In this document: piece by piece, positions 16,759 through 25,249 of the stretch
Layout of the letters: each line of letters starts with the position of its first letter
How positions within the stretch are numbered: position 1 is the first letter of the stretch
Origin: JBCCFW01 sp039029535
GTDB taxonomy: Bacteria; Acidobacteriota; JBCCFW01
Direction of reading: 5' to 3'
Length of the DNA stretch: 64,000 nt
NCBI GenBank assembly: GCA_039029535.1
Contig: JBCCFW010000020.1
Location: 1 to 64,000, forward strand
Notes under the pieces: generated by a model
The model's database searches: none
Told to the model about the DNA's origin: nothing
The model's input: the letters and a program-made list of their open reading frames with translations, nothing else
Translations under genes and position numbers: made by a program

Positions 16759-16771
16759 CTCGGGCAGACCC

Positions 16772-17608
16772 TCACTCGTCAGGCACGAACTGGACCGCGA
16801 ACAGCCACGGCCAGTGCTTGCCGGTGAGGAAGAACAGGCCGTTCGCCGGATCGTGCGCGATGCCGTTGAGAACATCGGCCTTGGCCCGCTCGCGGGACGT
16901 CAGCAGGCCCGAAGCGTCGATGACCGCGGTGACGACCCCCGTCTCGGGATCGATGCGAACGAGATGGTCGGTCGTCCAGACGTTGGCCCAGACCTGACCA
17001 TCGGCCCACTCGAGCTCGTTGATCTCACGCAGCGGCTTGCCGTTGAGCGTGACGTCCACGCCACCGATCACCTCGAAGGTCGTGTCGTCCCGGAACGTGA
17101 GCCGCGGGCTGCCATCGCTCATGATGAGCCGCGTGCCGTCGTGGGTGAGCCCCCAGCCTTCTCCGTCGTAGCGGTACCGCGCGAGCTCGGTCAGGTCGTG
17201 CAACCGGTAGACCAGGGCCAGACCCGACGTGTAGGTGAGCTGGACGAGCCGCCGGTCCACCAGCGCCAGGCCCTCCCCGAACAGCTCCGGCTTCAGGGGC
17301 CGATCCAGCACGACCTGCCCGCTCCGTGGCTCGACCCGCCGCAGCCGGGATCGCCCCCGCTGACCGGTGCTCTCGTAGAGCTCGCCCTCGTGCCAGAGCA
17401 GGCCCTGCGTGAAGGCGCTCTCGTCGTGGGGAAAGCGAGCGATGACCTCGACCCGGAGCTTCTCGACCGTCGAGGCCGGGGTCACTGACGCCGGCGTGCC
17501 GCCGTCCTTCGCGGGCTGGGGTGACGAGCAGGCGGCCGGCAGGCCCGCCAGGACGGCGACCAGCAGCGTCCCGAGGCGGGACGGACGAGAACGGCGTGGA
17601 GAGCTCAT
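16772..17608 (-). CDS. Glutaminyl-peptide cyclotransferase (glutamine cyclotransferase)
   Basis: 278 residues. It is a five-bladed propeller family protein that turns N-terminal glutamine into pyroglutamate on exported proteins. Family landmarks are FTQGLLWHEGELYESTGQRG, FGEGLALVDRRLVQLTY, GLTHDGTRLIMSDGS, INELEWADGQVWANVW, and LNGIAHDPANGLFFLTGKHWP near the end. ATG 17608 gives an export signal (LGTLLVAVLAGLPAACSS), probably a lipoprotein with the cysteine at the end of that stretch. A longer in-frame extension to 17776 lacks any support. It is divergent from the sigma factor gene, with 73 bp between. Confidence 0.92.
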   Translation of the reverse strand: MSSPRRSRPSRLGTLLVAVLAGLPAACSSPQPAKDGGTPASVTPASTVEKLRVEVIARFPHDESAFTQGLLWHEGELYESTGQRGRSRLRRVEPRSGQVVLDRPLKPELFGEGLALVDRRLVQLTYTSGLALVYRLHDLTELARYRYDGEGWGLTHDGTRLIMSDGSPRLTFRDDTTFEVIGGVDVTLNGKPLREINELEWADGQVWANVWTTDHLVRIDPETGVVTAVIDASGLLTSRERAKADVLNGIAHDPANGLFFLTGKHWPWLFAVQFVPDE

Positions 17609-17681
17609 GCTCGGAGAGTAGCGCGCCCCAGGCTCCCATCGCTGGACGGATGTCCCGAGAAGGACCAAGTTCAACTCGAGG

Positions 17682-18227
17682 ATGATTCCGTCCCCCGGCG
17701 ACCGTGGCGCCCTTTCCCGGGACTTCGAGCGACGCGCGCTCCCCCACGTGGCGGGCCTCCGCGCGCTGGCAGCCAACCTCTGCTCGCGCAGCGAAGACGC
17801 CGAGGAGCTCGTTCAGGAGACGCTCTTCCTCGCCCTCCGCGCCTTCGGCAGCCTGCGAGTCGACAGCAACGTGCGGGCCTGGTTGTTCCAGGTCGCCCGC
17901 AACGCGCATCGCAGCGCGTGCCGCCGTCGTCTCCGACGAGCCGAGCAGGCCTGGCCCTGGCCCGAGCGCGAAGGCGGAACCACCGAGCCGGTCGACCCGC
18001 GCACCGGGAGCCGCCCCGAGGAGCTCGCCCGCGGCTGCGACCTGCGACGCGCGCTGGCCGGGCTACCGTCTCAGCAGCGCGAGCTCGTCATCTCGTCGCT
18101 GTTGTTGGACGTGCCTCGAGTCGAGTTGGCCCGCACGCTCCACTGGCCCGAAGCGACGGTGAGGACTCGTCTCCTCCGAGCGCGACGCCTCCTGCGTCGA
18201 CAGCTCGACGAGCGCCCGGCCGCCTGA
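17682..18227 (+). CDS. ECF-like RNA polymerase sigma factor
   Basis: 181 residues. Region 2 is present (about 20-90: LCSRSEDAEELVQETLFLALR then WLFQVARNAHRS), followed by an Arg/Pro-rich linker, then region 4 (about 120-175: LAGLPSQQRELVISSLLLDVPRVELARTLHWPEATVRTRLLRARRLLR). This is the typical size and two-domain layout of extracytoplasmic-function sigma factors. No anti-sigma factor gene is adjacent. The gene on one side is a divergent cyclase and on the other a convergent epimerase, so the mode of control is not evident from the context. Confidence 0.9.
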   Translation: MIPSPGDRGALSRDFERRALPHVAGLRALAANLCSRSEDAEELVQETLFLALRAFGSLRVDSNVRAWLFQVARNAHRSACRRRLRRAEQAWPWPEREGGTTEPVDPRTGSRPEELARGCDLRRALAGLPSQQRELVISSLLLDVPRVELARTLHWPEATVRTRLLRARRLLRRQLDERPAA

Positions 18228-18241
18228 TCAAGGCTGACGGC

Positions 18242-19678
18242 TCACGTGTCGGTTCGGTGGCCGAGGCTCAGCTCGGTGCGCAGGGCCTCGGCGATGTCGG
18301 GAGTGCGGAAGCGGAAGCCGGCATCGAGGGCCCGCGACGGCACGACGCGGGGACCGCTCAACAGCAAGCCGTCGGCCAGCTCCCGTCCGACCAGGAGCCG
18401 CAGCGCGAAGGCCGGCACTGGCAGGACCGTCGGTCGCCTCAACACGTCACCGAGCTCGTTCACCATCTCACCGAGACGAAGCGGCGTCGGCGCGACGGCG
18501 TTGACGGGCCCCTCCACCTCTCTCCCCTCGCGCAGGAGCCAGGCGACCAGCCCGAGCACGTCGTCGAGCGCGATCCACGACGCCCACTGACGGCCGTCAC
18601 CGAGCGGCCCGGCCACGCCGAGCTGAGCGGCGGGCAGGAGCTTGCCGAGGACACCACCTCCGCGTCCGAGCACGAGCCCGATGCGAAGGTTCGCCACCGA
18701 CAAGCCGGCCTCGCGCGCGGGGTCGCAAGCGTCTTCCCAATCACGACAGAGATCGCCGAGGAAGTTGGACACCGGTGACGTGCTCTCGTCCTGAACACGG
18801 TCGCCAGCATGCGGGTCGTACCAACCGATGGCCGAGGCAACGATGAGACGACTCGGTGGCGACTCGGCGCGGGCGGCTGCTTCGCAGAGCGCTCGCGTGG
18901 CGGGCACGCGGCTGTCTCGAAGGAGCTCCTTGCGACGACGCGTCCAACGTCGGTCGGCGACGCCGGCACCGGCGAGGTGGATGACCGCGTCGAGCCCGCT
19001 CAGGTCCTCGGGCCGGGGTCCCTTGCGGACGTCCCAGTGCAGCTCGTCGTCGCGCCGCGGCTCGTGTCGAACCAGGCGGAAGACCTCGCAACCAGCGGCT
19101 TGAAGAAACGGCACGAGGTTGGAGCCGACGAAGCCGCTGCTCCCGCTCACGGCCACGCGAAGACGATGACCGTCCCCCCATCGGACGAGGTCGGCCACGG
19201 TGCGCCGATGACGATGAGAGAAGAGCCTCTCCAGACGACGCCTGACCTCCCCGCCTCCGAAGAGTCGACCGAGCGCGCCGAGCGGCAGCTCGTAGTCCAC
19301 CCTGTCGACCATCCGGCAGCGGTCGGCCGACAACGGCTCGAAGTCGTGCTGGTGCCGCCAGCTCCGGAACAGCCCGGTTTCCTGAACGTCGACGAAGCGT
19401 CGCCCCGGCTGCACGTCCTCGTGCCGCGCACGCCAGCGGAAACGCAGCGGACCGAGATGCACGTGCAGGTGCCGCACGGCGCCGTCTTCGAGCCCACCCT
19501 GGTCAGGTGGCGTGCTCAGGCCAAACAGGGGCGGGTGGAGACGCTCGAAGGCCCCTTCCCGTGCATGCCAGGCCCAGGCCTGGTCCGCGGACACCGGCAA
19601 CTCGACGGCACGACGGAAGACGGTCACGACGGTCAGCTCCACGACGGGGCGTCTCGCCGCGGCAGGAAACGCCGACAC
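18242..19678 (-). CDS. SRPBCC domain fused to TIGR01777-type sugar-nucleotide epimerase
   Basis: 478 residues. Residues about 15-165 form a START/SRPBCC ligand-binding domain (VFRRAVELPVSADQAWAWHAR..., RMVDRVDYELPLG). From about residue 172 an extended SDR fold begins with the NAD(P)-binding motif GSSGFVGSNLVPFL. DAVIHLAGAGVADRRW and a characteristic C-terminal VNAVAPTPLRLGEMVNELG follow, as in the YfcH/SDR39U1 (TIGR01777) family. The substrate is unknown. Fusion with SRPBCC is seen in other members and suggests a hydrophobic ligand. The gene is convergent with the sigma factor (15 bp apart) and divergent from the rhomboid-like gene. Confidence 0.9.
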   Translation of the reverse strand: MSAFPAAARRPVVELTVVTVFRRAVELPVSADQAWAWHAREGAFERLHPPLFGLSTPPDQGGLEDGAVRHLHVHLGPLRFRWRARHEDVQPGRRFVDVQETGLFRSWRHQHDFEPLSADRCRMVDRVDYELPLGALGRLFGGGEVRRRLERLFSHRHRRTVADLVRWGDGHRLRVAVSGSSGFVGSNLVPFLQAAGCEVFRLVRHEPRRDDELHWDVRKGPRPEDLSGLDAVIHLAGAGVADRRWTRRRKELLRDSRVPATRALCEAAARAESPPSRLIVASAIGWYDPHAGDRVQDESTSPVSNFLGDLCRDWEDACDPAREAGLSVANLRIGLVLGRGGGVLGKLLPAAQLGVAGPLGDGRQWASWIALDDVLGLVAWLLREGREVEGPVNAVAPTPLRLGEMVNELGDVLRRPTVLPVPAFALRLLVGRELADGLLLSGPRVVPSRALDAGFRFRTPDIAEALRTELSLGHRTDT

Positions 19679-19746
19679 GGGACATCCCGACAGGTCGACC
19701 CTACACTTTCAGGAAGACACCGAAGTGACGAGTCCCTCTTCCGGTC

Positions 19747-20652
19747 GTGACCGGACGGGGACGCCATGCTCCTCGAAGACACCTCACCTTGCGCCTGGTC
19801 GGTCTCCTCCCCGCGCAGCACGAACCGCTGCCGCTGCTGGTCCATCTCGAGAAGGACCGGGGCCTCGAGGTCGAGCTTCGTCGCGACGACGACGGTCGCG
19901 CGGCCTTCTGGGTCCTCGACGAAGACCATCGCCAGCTCGCGACTCAGGTGCTCGACGACTACGTCGCCGACCCTTCGGCGCCCGCCTTCGTAGACGCGGC
20001 GGCTCAGGTCGGACTGGCGACCGAGCGTCACGCCGAGCGACTCCGACGACGCGCCCAGCTCGAGACCCAGCGACGCCGTCGTGCGCCCTGGCATCGCCCG
20101 GTGACCGTGTCGTTGCTGTTGACCTGCAGCGTGATCGCCATCGTCGTGTCGCTGCTCGGCGCCGACACGGTGACCGCCTCTCTCGCTCCGGGTGGACGGC
20201 CCTCGTTGACCGACGCGTGGCGGCTGCTCACGGCCAGCCTGCTCCCAGTGAACGCGCTGCACCTCTTCTTCTCGTTGCTGTGGCTACACGAGCTGGGTGG
20301 CCTGCTCGAGAGCCGCTTCGGCAGCGCCCGGCTCGCGCTGGCGATGGTCGTGCTCGCGCTCGTCGGCAACGGCGCCGAGATGCTCGCGGTCGGCCCGGAG
20401 CTCGGTGGTCTCTCGACGGTGCTCGCCGGCCTGTTCGGCTTCGTCGTGGTGCGTCGTCGGCTCGGCCCGGCCTCCGGCTTGGTGCTTCCGGTGACGACGG
20501 AGCTGGCCATCGGCACCTGGCTGCTGCTCTCCCTGACGGGTACGCTCGGTTCTTCCGGCGTGGTCGGCCCCTTGGTCGGGCTCGCCATCGGCCTGAGCTC
20601 GGCGCTGGTCCAAGAGGCTCGGCGTCGACGACTGCGCGCCCTGACCGTCTAG
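19747..20652 (+). CDS. Rhomboid-family membrane protein, probably catalytically inactive
   Basis: 301 residues: a cytoplasmic N-terminal domain of about 115 residues, then about six membrane segments. The core aligns with GlpG (WRLLTASLLPVNALHLFFSL, then LLESRFGSARL, GGLSTVLAGLFGFVVVR, and GLAIGL in the last helix). The nucleophile Ser223 is kept, but the GxSG motif reads GLST. The oxyanion Asn of HxxxN is Ser176, and the catalytic His before GLAIGL aligns with Pro275. Two of three essential positions are therefore lost and I infer a pseudoprotease (iRhom-like logic). GTG 19747 is the likely start; a later TTG is possible. The promoter is shared with the divergent epimerase. Confidence 0.82.
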   Translation: MTGRGRHAPRRHLTLRLVGLLPAQHEPLPLLVHLEKDRGLEVELRRDDDGRAAFWVLDEDHRQLATQVLDDYVADPSAPAFVDAAAQVGLATERHAERLRRRAQLETQRRRRAPWHRPVTVSLLLTCSVIAIVVSLLGADTVTASLAPGGRPSLTDAWRLLTASLLPVNALHLFFSLLWLHELGGLLESRFGSARLALAMVVLALVGNGAEMLAVGPELGGLSTVLAGLFGFVVVRRRLGPASGLVLPVTTELAIGTWLLLSLTGTLGSSGVVGPLVGLAIGLSSALVQEARRRRLRALTV

Positions 20653-20688
20653 ACGTCAGGGTCCCGCGACCGTGAGGGAGCGTTCGTC

Positions 20689-21336
20689 ATGACCTGGGGC
20701 CCTGCTTACCGACTCGTCACGTCCCGACTCGAGCTGCGCTGTCCGGATCCTGCCCGCGCGTCCGAGATGCGCGAGGCGATCATCGAAAGCCTCGATCGGC
20801 TTCGACCATTCATGCCTTGGTCCGCCTCCGAGCCCGAGAGCGTGGAAGACAAGGCTCGCCTCGTCGCCGGCTGGCGAGCCAGCTTCGATCGGGGCACCGA
20901 CGTCTCCTATCAGGTTTTCGATCGTGAGAACGATCGCTTCCTCGGGATGATCGGCTCGCACCCCAGGTGCGGACCGGGTGGCCGCGAGATCGGCTACTGG
21001 ATCCGCACGAGCCACGAGGGCCGCGGCCTGGTGACCGAGGCAGCGGCAGCGGTGACCCGCGCCGGGCTCTCCGAACCGGAGCGCTGGCGGATGGAGATCC
21101 ACCACTCCACGGACAACACGCGCAGCGAGGTCATCCCCCAGCGGCTCGGCTACACCCGTGAAGGCATCCTGCGCGCTCGTGAGCGTCAGGCCGACGGCCG
21201 TCTCAGCGACTCCGTGGTCTGGAGCCTCTTGCGTGAGGAGCTCGCGGGCTCACCGGTCATGGACTTCGAGGTCGAGGCCTACGACGTCCTGGGACGCGAG
21301 CTCGAGCTGGCCGGGGCGCAGTCGGCAGCGTCGTGA
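20689..21336 (+). CDS. GNAT N-acetyltransferase, RimJ/RimL type
   Basis: 215 residues. The fold of ribosomal-protein and small-molecule acetyltransferases is present: RLVTSRLELRCPDP, IGYWIRTSHEGRGLVTEAAAAVTR (acetyl-CoA pyrophosphate loop), then EIHHSTDNTRSEVIPQRLGYTREGILR. It acetylates an amine using acetyl-CoA; the substrate cannot be told from sequence. ATG 20689 overlaps nothing upstream. The stop overlaps the start of a paralogue by 4 bp. Confidence 0.9.
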   Translation: MTWGPAYRLVTSRLELRCPDPARASEMREAIIESLDRLRPFMPWSASEPESVEDKARLVAGWRASFDRGTDVSYQVFDRENDRFLGMIGSHPRCGPGGREIGYWIRTSHEGRGLVTEAAAAVTRAGLSEPERWRMEIHHSTDNTRSEVIPQRLGYTREGILRARERQADGRLSDSVVWSLLREELAGSPVMDFEVEAYDVLGRELELAGAQSAAS

Positions 21337-21962
21337 GCTGGGGTCCGGCCCACCGCCTCGTCACCCCTCGCCTCGTGCTGCGTCCGCCCGATCCGACCCG
21401 TGCCGCCGAGGTTCTCGACGCGATCGAGGAGAGCCTCGAGAGCTTGCGCGCCACGATGACCTGGGCCGAGCACGAGCCCGAGTCGGTCGAGGAGAAGGCA
21501 CGACGACTCCGTGGAGGACGTGCTCGGTTTCACGAAGGCCTCGACCTCACCTACGGCATCTATCGGAAGGAGGACGACGTCTTCCTCGGCAACGTCAGCG
21601 CGCAAGCCCGCTGCGGAGCGGGTGGTCGCGAGCTGGGCTACTGGATCCGCACCAGCGCCGAGGGCCAGGGTCTCGTGAGCGAGGCTGCGGCAGCCGTCAC
21701 TCGCGCGGCGCTGTCCGACGAGGCGACCTGGCGCATCGAGGTCTGCCACGGACCGGACAACGACCGCAGCGCGGGCATCCCGCGACGCCTGGGCTTCCGT
21801 CGCGACGCCGTGCTGCGCGCTCGCAAGCGCTGGGTCGACGGCAGCCTGCGCGACACCGTCGTCTGGAGCCTCCTCCGCGACGAGCTCGCAGGCTCACCGG
21901 TGACGAACGTCGAGGTCGAGGCCACCGACGTCTCGGGACGCGAGCTCGAGCTCGCCGGCTAG
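21333..21962 (+). CDS. GNAT N-acetyltransferase, tandem paralogue
   Basis: 209 residues, closely similar to the preceding gene over its full length (SWGPAHRLVTPRLVLRPPDP, ELGYWIRTSAEGQGLVSEAAAAVTR, IPRRLGFRRDAVLRARKRW, ELAGSPVTNVEVEA). It is clearly the product of a tandem duplication. Translation begins with GTG 21333 inside the stop of the first copy (GTGA overlap). Differences concentrate in the first half around the substrate-binding helices (for example RPFMPWSASEPESVED against RATMTWAEHEPESVEE). Substrates may therefore differ, or the two could form a heterodimer. Confidence 0.9.
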   Translation: MSWGPAHRLVTPRLVLRPPDPTRAAEVLDAIEESLESLRATMTWAEHEPESVEEKARRLRGGRARFHEGLDLTYGIYRKEDDVFLGNVSAQARCGAGGRELGYWIRTSAEGQGLVSEAAAAVTRAALSDEATWRIEVCHGPDNDRSAGIPRRLGFRRDAVLRARKRWVDGSLRDTVVWSLLRDELAGSPVTNVEVEATDVSGRELELAG

Positions 21963-21979
21963 CGTGCTCGAGGACCGAG

Positions 21980-22396
21980 CTACTCGAGCCGCTCGTGCAG
22001 GAGCTTGAGCAGGTCGATCGAGGTGATGATGCCGACTGGACGACCTCGATCGTCGACCACCGGCATCGCGCCGAACTTCTTCTCGATCATCTGCGCGACG
22101 ACGTCCTTCAGCGTGACGTTGGGGCCGACCGTCGCGACGTCGGTGGTCATGAGGTCCGCCGCGGTCTGAAGCATCAGCATGCGGTCCTCCTGCTTCTCCT
22201 GCTCGGAGCCGAAGCGCACGCTCATGTGCCGCTTGAGATCGCGGTCGGAGATCAGGCCGACGAGGGCACCGTTCGACACGATCGGCAGGTGCCGGATGGA
22301 CTTCTCCACCATCATCTGTAGGGCCTGGTAGAGACGGGTCTCCGGCACGGCCGTGATGAGATCGCGGTGCATCACGTCCTTGGCGAGAAGCGTCAT
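21980..22396 (-). CDS. Two-CBS-domain protein
   Basis: 138 residues made of a CBS pair (Bateman module): DVMHRDLITAVPE... RHLPIVSNGALVGLISDRDL, then DLMTTDVATVGPNVTLKDVVAQM... GAMPVVDDRGRPVGIITSIDLL. It has no attached effector domain, so it probably acts as a stand-alone adenine-nucleotide sensor, possibly as a dimer. A strong GGAGG ribosome-binding site lies a few bases before ATG 22396. It converges with the GNAT pair (17 bp between stops). Confidence 0.9.
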   Translation of the reverse strand: MTLLAKDVMHRDLITAVPETRLYQALQMMVEKSIRHLPIVSNGALVGLISDRDLKRHMSVRFGSEQEKQEDRMLMLQTAADLMTTDVATVGPNVTLKDVVAQMIEKKFGAMPVVDDRGRPVGIITSIDLLKLLHERLE

Positions 22397-22472
22397 GGTC
22401 TTCCTCCAGCAGCCGCCAGTGGCATTGGAGAAAGGCTATCAGCCGGCCTCTGGGTCCGGCGAGCCACCCCGT

Positions 22473-23594
22473 TCAGGGAAGAACACGATCCAGCTCACGC
22501 TCGTCGCGTGCCGTGACCAGGGCCGCACCGCGATCGTCGAGGAGGTGCAGCGCCACGTCGGCTCCCCGAGCCCGCTCCGACCACTGCTGCTCGGGACCTT
22601 GGAGCGTGAAGGCCCAGTGGCGGACCTCGTCTCGGCTGCGACGAGTCAGCAACGCGAGAAGCCCCAGGGCCACCGTTCCCGTGGTGTAGCGAGCGTTGAG
22701 CTCGACCAGGGGCCGGAGCTTCTCGCGTCCGTCGGGAGCCTTCCACGTCAGCGCGTCGATGCCCGCCGGTCCCCGAAAGCCCTGCTCCGACAGCCTCGCC
22801 CCCACGCGCTCCGCCAACGCGACGAGCGTCTCATGATGAGACCCGTTCCGGCAGCGTGGCAGCTCGTCGAGCAGGCCGCGGTTGCCGAGCGAGGCGCCTG
22901 AGCGTCGCACGATTTGGTCGGTCGTCCCCAGCACCTCGACGCTCCCCGACTCGTGCACGACGAGCTGTACCGAGAGGTCGGAGCTGCGCTCGAGCCAGGG
23001 CTCGATCACGGCCCCGTCGGGACTGTACGCCTGAAGACGCTGTAGGTAGCGATTGGCCACGTCACCATCCTCGAGGAGGACTTGGCGTCGACCGCTCGTG
23101 CTCCACAGCGGCTTGAGGACCGCCCGTCGTCGCGCCCAGGCCGGCCAGGCGGCGAGCCGCTCCGCGATCGCCTCGCGAGCAGTGCGACGCCATCGCTCCC
23201 CGACGATGAGCTCCGCGAGGCCTTCCAGCTCGTCGGTCTCGGTCTCCAGCTCACGCTGCAGGGTCAATGCGTGATCCCGCCGGTGAACCACGGCGATCAG
23301 CTCCGGAGCCGGCCCCGTGAGCGTCCAGCCTCGCTCCACCGCGAGCGCCGCGGCCTCCGGCGTGGGAAGCCAGGCACGAGCCCCCTCGCCGTCGAGCCAG
23401 GTCCACGCCGGCCCCTCGGCGAGAAAGGACGACGGCGCGGGCCAGGGCTCGGGATGACCCAGGGCATCGTGCAGCTCCCCCTCTCCGTGCAGCCGGGCCC
23501 AAAGCCCGCGAAGCCCGGCCACCGCGCGTCGGGCCGGTTCGCTCACGTGTCCGGAGTCTTCGGCTCCGATGTTGGCGATGAGCCGCAGCGTCAC
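22473..23594 (-). CDS. ATP-grasp-like protein
   Basis: 373 residues. The C-terminal two thirds look like an ATP-grasp ligase/kinase: RRAVLKPLWSTSGRRQVLLE (ATP-binding lysine region), VIEPWLERSSDLSVQLVVHESG, FRGPAGIDALTW and RPLVELNARYTTGTVALGL, which carries the metal-binding Glu/Asn. The reaction is unknown; members catalyse ATP-dependent amide or ester bond formation. GTG 23594 overlaps the stop of the upstream TsaC/Sua5 gene by 4 bp, so both are on one transcript. An N-terminal region of about 100 residues is poorly conserved. Confidence 0.75.
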   Translation of the reverse strand: MTLRLIANIGAEDSGHVSEPARRAVAGLRGLWARLHGEGELHDALGHPEPWPAPSSFLAEGPAWTWLDGEGARAWLPTPEAAALAVERGWTLTGPAPELIAVVHRRDHALTLQRELETETDELEGLAELIVGERWRRTAREAIAERLAAWPAWARRRAVLKPLWSTSGRRQVLLEDGDVANRYLQRLQAYSPDGAVIEPWLERSSDLSVQLVVHESGSVEVLGTTDQIVRRSGASLGNRGLLDELPRCRNGSHHETLVALAERVGARLSEQGFRGPAGIDALTWKAPDGREKLRPLVELNARYTTGTVALGLLALLTRRSRDEVRHWAFTLQGPEQQWSERARGADVALHLLDDRGAALVTARDERELDRVLP

Positions 23595-24565
23595 GAGGTC
23601 CGCGTCCGCACGGCAGCCCGACGCAGGCGATCGGCGATGGCTCGACCGAGTCCCTCTTCGGGCACCGGCAACACCGCGATCTCCATCAGCCCCGACGCGT
23701 CGAGTCGATGCAGGGCAGCGAAGAGCCGACTGGCCGCCTCGACGAGATCACCGGTGGCCGAGAGCTCCTCCACCACGCCCCATCCCTCGACGCTCGGTGG
23801 TCGCCGCAGGCAGAGCAGGCCCGCCTCCGGTCGCGCTCGCCCGGCGAGCTCGGCCTCGGTGACCGGCACGATCGGCGTGCGGGGTGCGTAGTGGCTGGCG
23901 AGCTGGCCCGGTGACTCCGGGGCCTCGGTCGCTGGCGTCACGCCCGACTCGACCGGCCCCAGCACGGCCTCCAGCTCCTCGAGCGTCACGCCGCCGGGCC
24001 GCAGGAGCCGGGGCCGATCGTCGAGCAGGCTCAGCACCGTCGACTCGAGCCCCGTGCGACACGGGCCGCCGTCGAGCACGAAGGGGCCCTCGGGCTCCTC
24101 GCCGAGCTCGGCGCGGACGTGCTCGACGGTGGTCGGGCTCACTCGCCCGAAGCGATTCGCCGACGGCGCCGCCAGGGGACCGACCGCCGAGAGCAGCTCA
24201 CGGGTCAGCGGATGGTCGGGCACGCGGACGCCGACCGAGTCGAGACCGGCGCTCACCAACGCCGGCACCTCCTCGGCCTTCGGCAGCACGAGGGTGAGAG
24301 GTCCCGGCCAGAAGCGGTCGGCCAGCAGGTCCACGGCGGCCGGTCGGCTCCGTGCGACGCGCCCGAGCTCACCGACCTCGGCCACGTGGACGATGAGCGG
24401 GTCGAAGCGCGGGCGCCCCTTCCGCTCGAAGATCGAGGCCACCGCCCGGGCGTCGAAGGCCCGGGCCGCCAGGCCGTAGACGGTCTCGGTGGGAATGGCG
24501 ACCAGGCCGCCCTCGTCGAGGATCGCCCGCGCGCGGGCCAGGTCCTCCTTCGTCGTGCTCACCAT
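23591..24565 (-). CDS. L-threonylcarbamoyladenylate synthase, Sua5 type
   Basis: 324 residues. The N-terminal YrdC domain contains ILDEGGLVAIPTETVYGLAARAFD and KGRPRFDPLIVHV, with a basic nucleotide-binding cleft and AAPSANRFGRVSPTT. After it comes a C-terminal Sua5 domain (about 215-324, GVTPATEAPESPGQLASHYAPRTPI), which makes it the long Sua5 form rather than TsaC. It makes threonylcarbamoyl-AMP from threonine, bicarbonate and ATP for the t6A modification of tRNAs. ATG 24565 is supported by the conserved N terminus. The gene is divergent from a small secreted protein. Confidence 0.95.
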   Translation of the reverse strand: MVSTTKEDLARARAILDEGGLVAIPTETVYGLAARAFDARAVASIFERKGRPRFDPLIVHVAEVGELGRVARSRPAAVDLLADRFWPGPLTLVLPKAEEVPALVSAGLDSVGVRVPDHPLTRELLSAVGPLAAPSANRFGRVSPTTVEHVRAELGEEPEGPFVLDGGPCRTGLESTVLSLLDDRPRLLRPGGVTLEELEAVLGPVESGVTPATEAPESPGQLASHYAPRTPIVPVTEAELAGRARPEAGLLCLRRPPSVEGWGVVEELSATGDLVEAASRLFAALHRLDASGLMEIAVLPVPEEGLGRAIADRLRRAAVRTRTS

Positions 24566-24646
24566 TCGATCGTGCCAAACATCGGGAAACCAGGGGGCGA
24601 TCTTGTAGACTTCCCGCCCTCAGCCGGGACGCCTCGCCGTCCTTTT

Positions 24647-24658
24647 CTGAACGTTCAG
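24647..24658. promoter_or_regulatory. Perfect 12-bp palindrome CTGAACGTTCAG
   Basis: The palindrome lies in the 143-bp gap between the divergent sua5-type gene and the secreted protein gene, about 50 bp before ATG 24709. A related palindrome with a 4-base spacer occurs upstream of gcvP (63344-63361). It could be an operator for a dimeric regulator; two occurrences are too few to be sure. Confidence 0.3.
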
Positions 24659-24708
24659 GAGCCGGGCGCCCCGCCCCGCGCCAGGAACGACCCGATCGAG
24701 GCCAAGCC

Positions 24709-25194
24709 ATGACCAGGTGGATGACCGTTCTCGCCCTCGTGATCTCTTGCTCCCTGACGCTGGAGGCCCGAGCCGGGCAGCTCAGCTCGGAGCAGCGTGG
24801 CGACTTCCTCACCGCCGCACAGCGCATCAGCGACCTTCGCTTGCAGGTTCGACGCTTCGGGCAGGTCGCCCAGCGCCAGGGCCTGGGGCACGAGGAGGCT
24901 CAGCGCTACCAGTCCGAGCTGCGCGACGCATTCCGTCAGGCCCACCGCCAGCACGATCGCTTCGCTCTCTCGCTCGACGAGCAGCTCCAGGACGACGGCG
25001 GCCCGCACCTGCGGCGCATCGAGCGGTTCCGCACGAAGATCCGCCGTCGGCTCGGTCAGCTCGACGAGCTCGTGCAGGGCGACGACCTGAACCTGGCGAA
25101 GATCCAAAACCGCGCCGACTCCATCGCTTGCTCGCTGCAGCGCTGGTCGCGTCAGTACAAGCGTCTCTCGGCCTGGTACCAGGAGCCGATGTAG
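24709..25194 (+). CDS. Small secreted helical protein, unknown function
   Basis: 161 residues with a signal peptide (MTVLALVISCSLTLEARA) and a mature part predicted to be almost entirely helical and basic (DLRLQVRRFGQVAQRQGLGHEEAQRYQ, then repeated Arg-rich helices). No family was recognised. ATG 24709 is the first in-frame start that gives the signal peptide. The gene ends at a strong hairpin shared with the convergent ATPase gene. Confidence 0.65.
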   Translation: MTRWMTVLALVISCSLTLEARAGQLSSEQRGDFLTAAQRISDLRLQVRRFGQVAQRQGLGHEEAQRYQSELRDAFRQAHRQHDRFALSLDEQLQDDGGPHLRRIERFRTKIRRRLGQLDELVQGDDLNLAKIQNRADSIACSLQRWSRQYKRLSAWYQEPM

Positions 25195-25213
25195 TCCGGA
25201 GTCACCGGACCGC

Positions 25214-25249
25214 GGCCGTCAGTCCGTCGCGGCGCGACGACTGACGGCC
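25214..25249. terminator. Bidirectional hairpin between convergent genes
   Basis: GGCCGTCAGT (25214-25223) pairs perfectly with ACTGACGGCC (25240-25249), and inside it CGTCG (25225-25229) pairs with CGACG (25235-25239) around a CGGCG loop. The 15-bp stem covers the stop codon (25219-25221) and last codons of the minus-strand gene, so that terminator is partly coding. No U-tract on either side. Confidence 0.55.
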
